Assembly: GCA_002697475.1 (NCBI GenBank)
Contig: NZVW01000101.1
Span: 1 to 9,021 of the forward strand
Direction: 5' to 3'
Source of the DNA: Aquimarina sp.
Lineage (GTDB): Bacteria > Bacteroidota > Bacteroidia > Flavobacteriales > Flavobacteriaceae
DNA length: 9,021 bases
Both the position numbers and the translations under genes were made by a program. Below are positions 7,789 through 9,021 of the stretch, one piece after another. The notes under the pieces were generated by a model. It was not told where the DNA came from, ran no database searches, and was given only the letters and a program-made list of their open reading frames with translations. How positions within the stretch are numbered: the first letter of the stretch is position 1; every line of letters starts with the position of its first letter.

Positions 7789-8400
7789 TTACTCTAAAAC
7801 TAACTCTGGATTTACAAACGTATACTTTTGATCACTTACACTAACAGTAATTACATCGTCATAGATTTTTTTCAAAATATCATATTCATTTTGTAGGGGT
7901 ATAGGATTTATTAAAAGAATACGTTGCTGAGTTTTATTCCAATAATCCTTTTGATTTAATTCTACTTTTCTAAAAGCACCATGTTTAGAAGAGTTGACTA
8001 TCACTTCCTGCTCTTTTAAAGGAATTTTTGAGTTTTCACTCATGGAAATTAAAACTACCTGTACATTTTCAAAACCTTCGTATTTCTTCCAATAGCCAAC
8101 CTTAATGTTATAATTTGTATTATCCCCAAACTTTACATTAAAAAAATCTCCATTAATAATATTAAAAGTATCTCCTTCATTAACAAATAAATAGGGTAAA
8201 ACTGAGAAGTAGGATTGTTTATAGCCTGCACTTATAGGAACAATTCCTTTTTTATGAAGTTCTTCAATTGCTATTTCCGGATTGATAACTGGTTTTGATA
8301 CCGCTACTCCACTTGCACAGGATATAAGAATTAGGACCATAAGAATGGTCGTAATACCTATAAATAGATTTCTGTTCATTTCTGATGATTTAAGATTCAT
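7789..8400 (-). CDS. Hypothetical lipoprotein, family not recognised
   Basis: I do not recognise this 203-residue protein. It has a lipoprotein signal peptide: hydrophobic residues to about 26, then a lipobox L25-I-S-C28, so the mature protein would be anchored to a membrane through C28. The mature part is rich in Ile, Val, Asn and Lys, with alternating patterns that suggest beta-strands (VLPYLFVNEGDTFNIINGDFF near 67-87, VQVVLISMS near 113-121, ITVSVSDQKYTFVNPELVLE at the end). It has no further Cys and no catalytic motif I can name. The ATG at 8400 gives seven extra residues before a second ATG at 8379, whose product MNRNLFIGITT looks like a more standard lipoprotein leader; the true start could be either. 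It begins 61 bases after the DUF2255-like gene on the same strand and is followed by a 133-base gap. Confidence 0.75.
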   Translation of the reverse strand: MNLKSSEMNRNLFIGITTILMVLILISCASGVAVSKPVINPEIAIEELHKKGIVPISAGYKQSYFSVLPYLFVNEGDTFNIINGDFFNVKFGDNTNYNIKVGYWKKYEGFENVQVVLISMSENSKIPLKEQEVIVNSSKHGAFRKVELNQKDYWNKTQQRILLINPIPLQNEYDILKKIYDDVITVSVSDQKYTFVNPELVLE

Positions 8401-8461
8401 TATTAGTAAGTGTATAAACGGCGAGAAATGTTACCCAAAAATTGAATTTATTTATGATTAA

Positions 8462-8848
8462 CTAAACTTTGGGTATAAACTCCATGGTATAATCGTAGTA
8501 CTCTGGTTGTGAAATACCTTCTGCATAACTTAAATTTTCAGGTTGTGTATACTTACTCAGGTATGCTGCATCAATATCGGATTGTATTTTATTTCCAGGA
8601 TTAAGTTTTACGCCTTTAACGCCAATAATTTTGTCTCTGTATTTGATTTGTCCTGATCCTGTATCTACAAAAGCTGTAAACCAACTACGTTTACTTTTGT
8701 TCCAGCTTCTTGCAAAAATACGTCCATTAACTTCGACCATCCATATGTCTAAAAAAGATCTAGGCTCTTCACCTCCCTTAATACCAATGAGCGTATGACT
8801 TTTTAGATATTTACAAAAATCCTGTGGAAATTCTTTTTTTTCATTCAT
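8462..8848 (-). CDS. DUF2255 family protein
   Basis: This is a 128-residue soluble protein with no signal peptide or membrane segment. The order of motifs resembles DUF2255: DIWMVEVNGRIFARSWNKSKRSWF (34-57), in which the 'IWvV.v.g.lyvRSw....sWy' pattern is visible, then a GVKGVKLNP stretch (76-84), IDAAYLSKY (92-100) and a C-terminal YTMEFIPK (120-127). The family's function is unknown; the R-S-W and D-A-A-Y elements look like the conserved core. I chose the ATG at 8848. The frame continues to a TTG at 8875 that would add nine residues (HTHISLYY), but there is no Shine-Dalgarno for it and the ATG product begins in the usual charged style. It precedes the orphan lipoprotein by 61 bases, so the two may be co-transcribed. 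The assignment comes from remembered family pattern and needs a profile search to be firm. Confidence 0.75.
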   Translation of the reverse strand: MNEKKEFPQDFCKYLKSHTLIGIKGGEEPRSFLDIWMVEVNGRIFARSWNKSKRSWFTAFVDTGSGQIKYRDKIIGVKGVKLNPGNKIQSDIDAAYLSKYTQPENLSYAEGISQPEYYDYTMEFIPKV

Positions 8849-8912
8849 ATAATAAAGGGATATATGGGTATGCAAATTAAGGATTCTCAGATAATGAAAA
8901 GTAAAATTTTAT

Positions 8913-8943
8913 AAAAATCCCCTTAAGAATATTCTTAAGGGGA
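8913..8943 (-). terminator. Probable intrinsic terminator built on a 26-bp perfect palindrome
   Basis: Positions 8918-8943 form a perfect palindrome (centre AATATT, arms ending in CCCC and GGGG). In RNA it gives a stem of about 11 bp with a 4-base loop. On the minus strand it is followed directly by five U residues (8917-8913) and then a further AU-rich stretch. The plus-strand side lacks a U tract, so the orientation is minus. It would end transcription arriving from a gene to the right of the window, and it insulates the DUF2255-like gene, whose ATG is about 65 bases further on. Confidence 0.7.
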
Positions 8944-8991
8944 AATATCAGAAATTACGGTTTATGGATTTATTAACTCAACTTTCCTGTT

Positions 8992-9021
8992 CTACCGATT
9001 TATTTCTTTAATAAGCTTAGC
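8992..9021 (-). CDS. Possible 3' tail of a minus-strand gene (nine codons visible)
   Basis: Reading leftward from the window edge, one minus-strand frame is open for nine codons (AKLIKEINR) and closes with TAG at 8994-8992; the other two frames are closed within seven codons. The stop sits about 50 bases before the minus-strand terminator, the expected spacing for a gene end. The tail is Lys/Glu/Ile-rich, as in ordinary C-termini. Nine codons cannot identify a protein and may be coincidence, so this is only a pointer to the adjoining sequence. Confidence 0.3.
   Translation of the reverse strand, partial: AKLIKEINR

Noticed and set aside
8849..8875. TTG start extending the DUF2255-like protein by nine residues
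   Set aside because: An ATG at 8848 gives a complete protein. The extra residues are not needed by the family and have no translation signal.
1..9021. Mobile element, CRISPR, toxin-antitoxin, phage or defence system
   Set aside because: I saw no transposase, integrase, regularly spaced repeats, tRNA-associated attachment site, nuclease or helicase genes. Composition looks uniform across the window.

Overview
This is an AT-rich, gene-dense stretch of bacterial chromosome. Several traits point to Bacteroidota, most likely a marine member of the Flavobacteriaceae: strong A/T bias at third codon positions, no clear Shine-Dalgarno sites, an exact TAnnTTTG-type -7 element upstream of one gene, lipoproteins with short LxSC lipoboxes, and the particular protein families present. 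That assignment is inference from style; the window has no rRNA or other marker gene.

Layout: positions 1-1776 (+) hold the C-terminal ~590 residues of an RND-type efflux permease whose start lies left of the window. It converges, with a 25-base gap, on a run of eight intact genes all on the minus strand. In transcription order these are a DUF2255-like protein (8848-8462), an unrecognised lipoprotein (8400-7789), a VOC/glyoxalase-fold protein (7655-7140), a major royal jelly protein/yellow-type lipoprotein (7119-6040), an LtrA family membrane protein (5963-4794), a DUF3995 small membrane protein (4762-4346), a secreted serine hydrolase of the beta-lactamase class C fold (4290-3184) and an APC-superfamily amino acid permease (3091-1802). 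Gaps are 61, 133, 20, 76, 31, 55 and 92 bases. The VOC-MRJP and LtrA-DUF3995 pairs are the likeliest co-transcribed units. The 133-base gap upstream of the VOC gene holds a candidate promoter and an 8-bp inverted repeat.

At the right edge a 26-bp perfect palindrome followed, on the minus strand, by a U tract looks like an intrinsic terminator. It probably belongs to a minus-strand gene lying mostly beyond position 9021, whose last nine codons may be visible at 8992-9021.

Functionally the window reads as a set of envelope and small-molecule accessory genes: efflux, amino acid transport, exported hydrolase, surface or periplasmic lipoproteins and poorly characterised membrane proteins. I see no single pathway joining them. 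There are no mobile elements, CRISPR arrays, tRNA or rRNA genes, toxin-antitoxin pairs or defence-system hallmarks. No convincing undescribed system is visible. The items most worth a second look are the serine hydrolase with non-canonical second and third active-site motifs, the VOC-MRJP gene pair, and the orphan lipoprotein.
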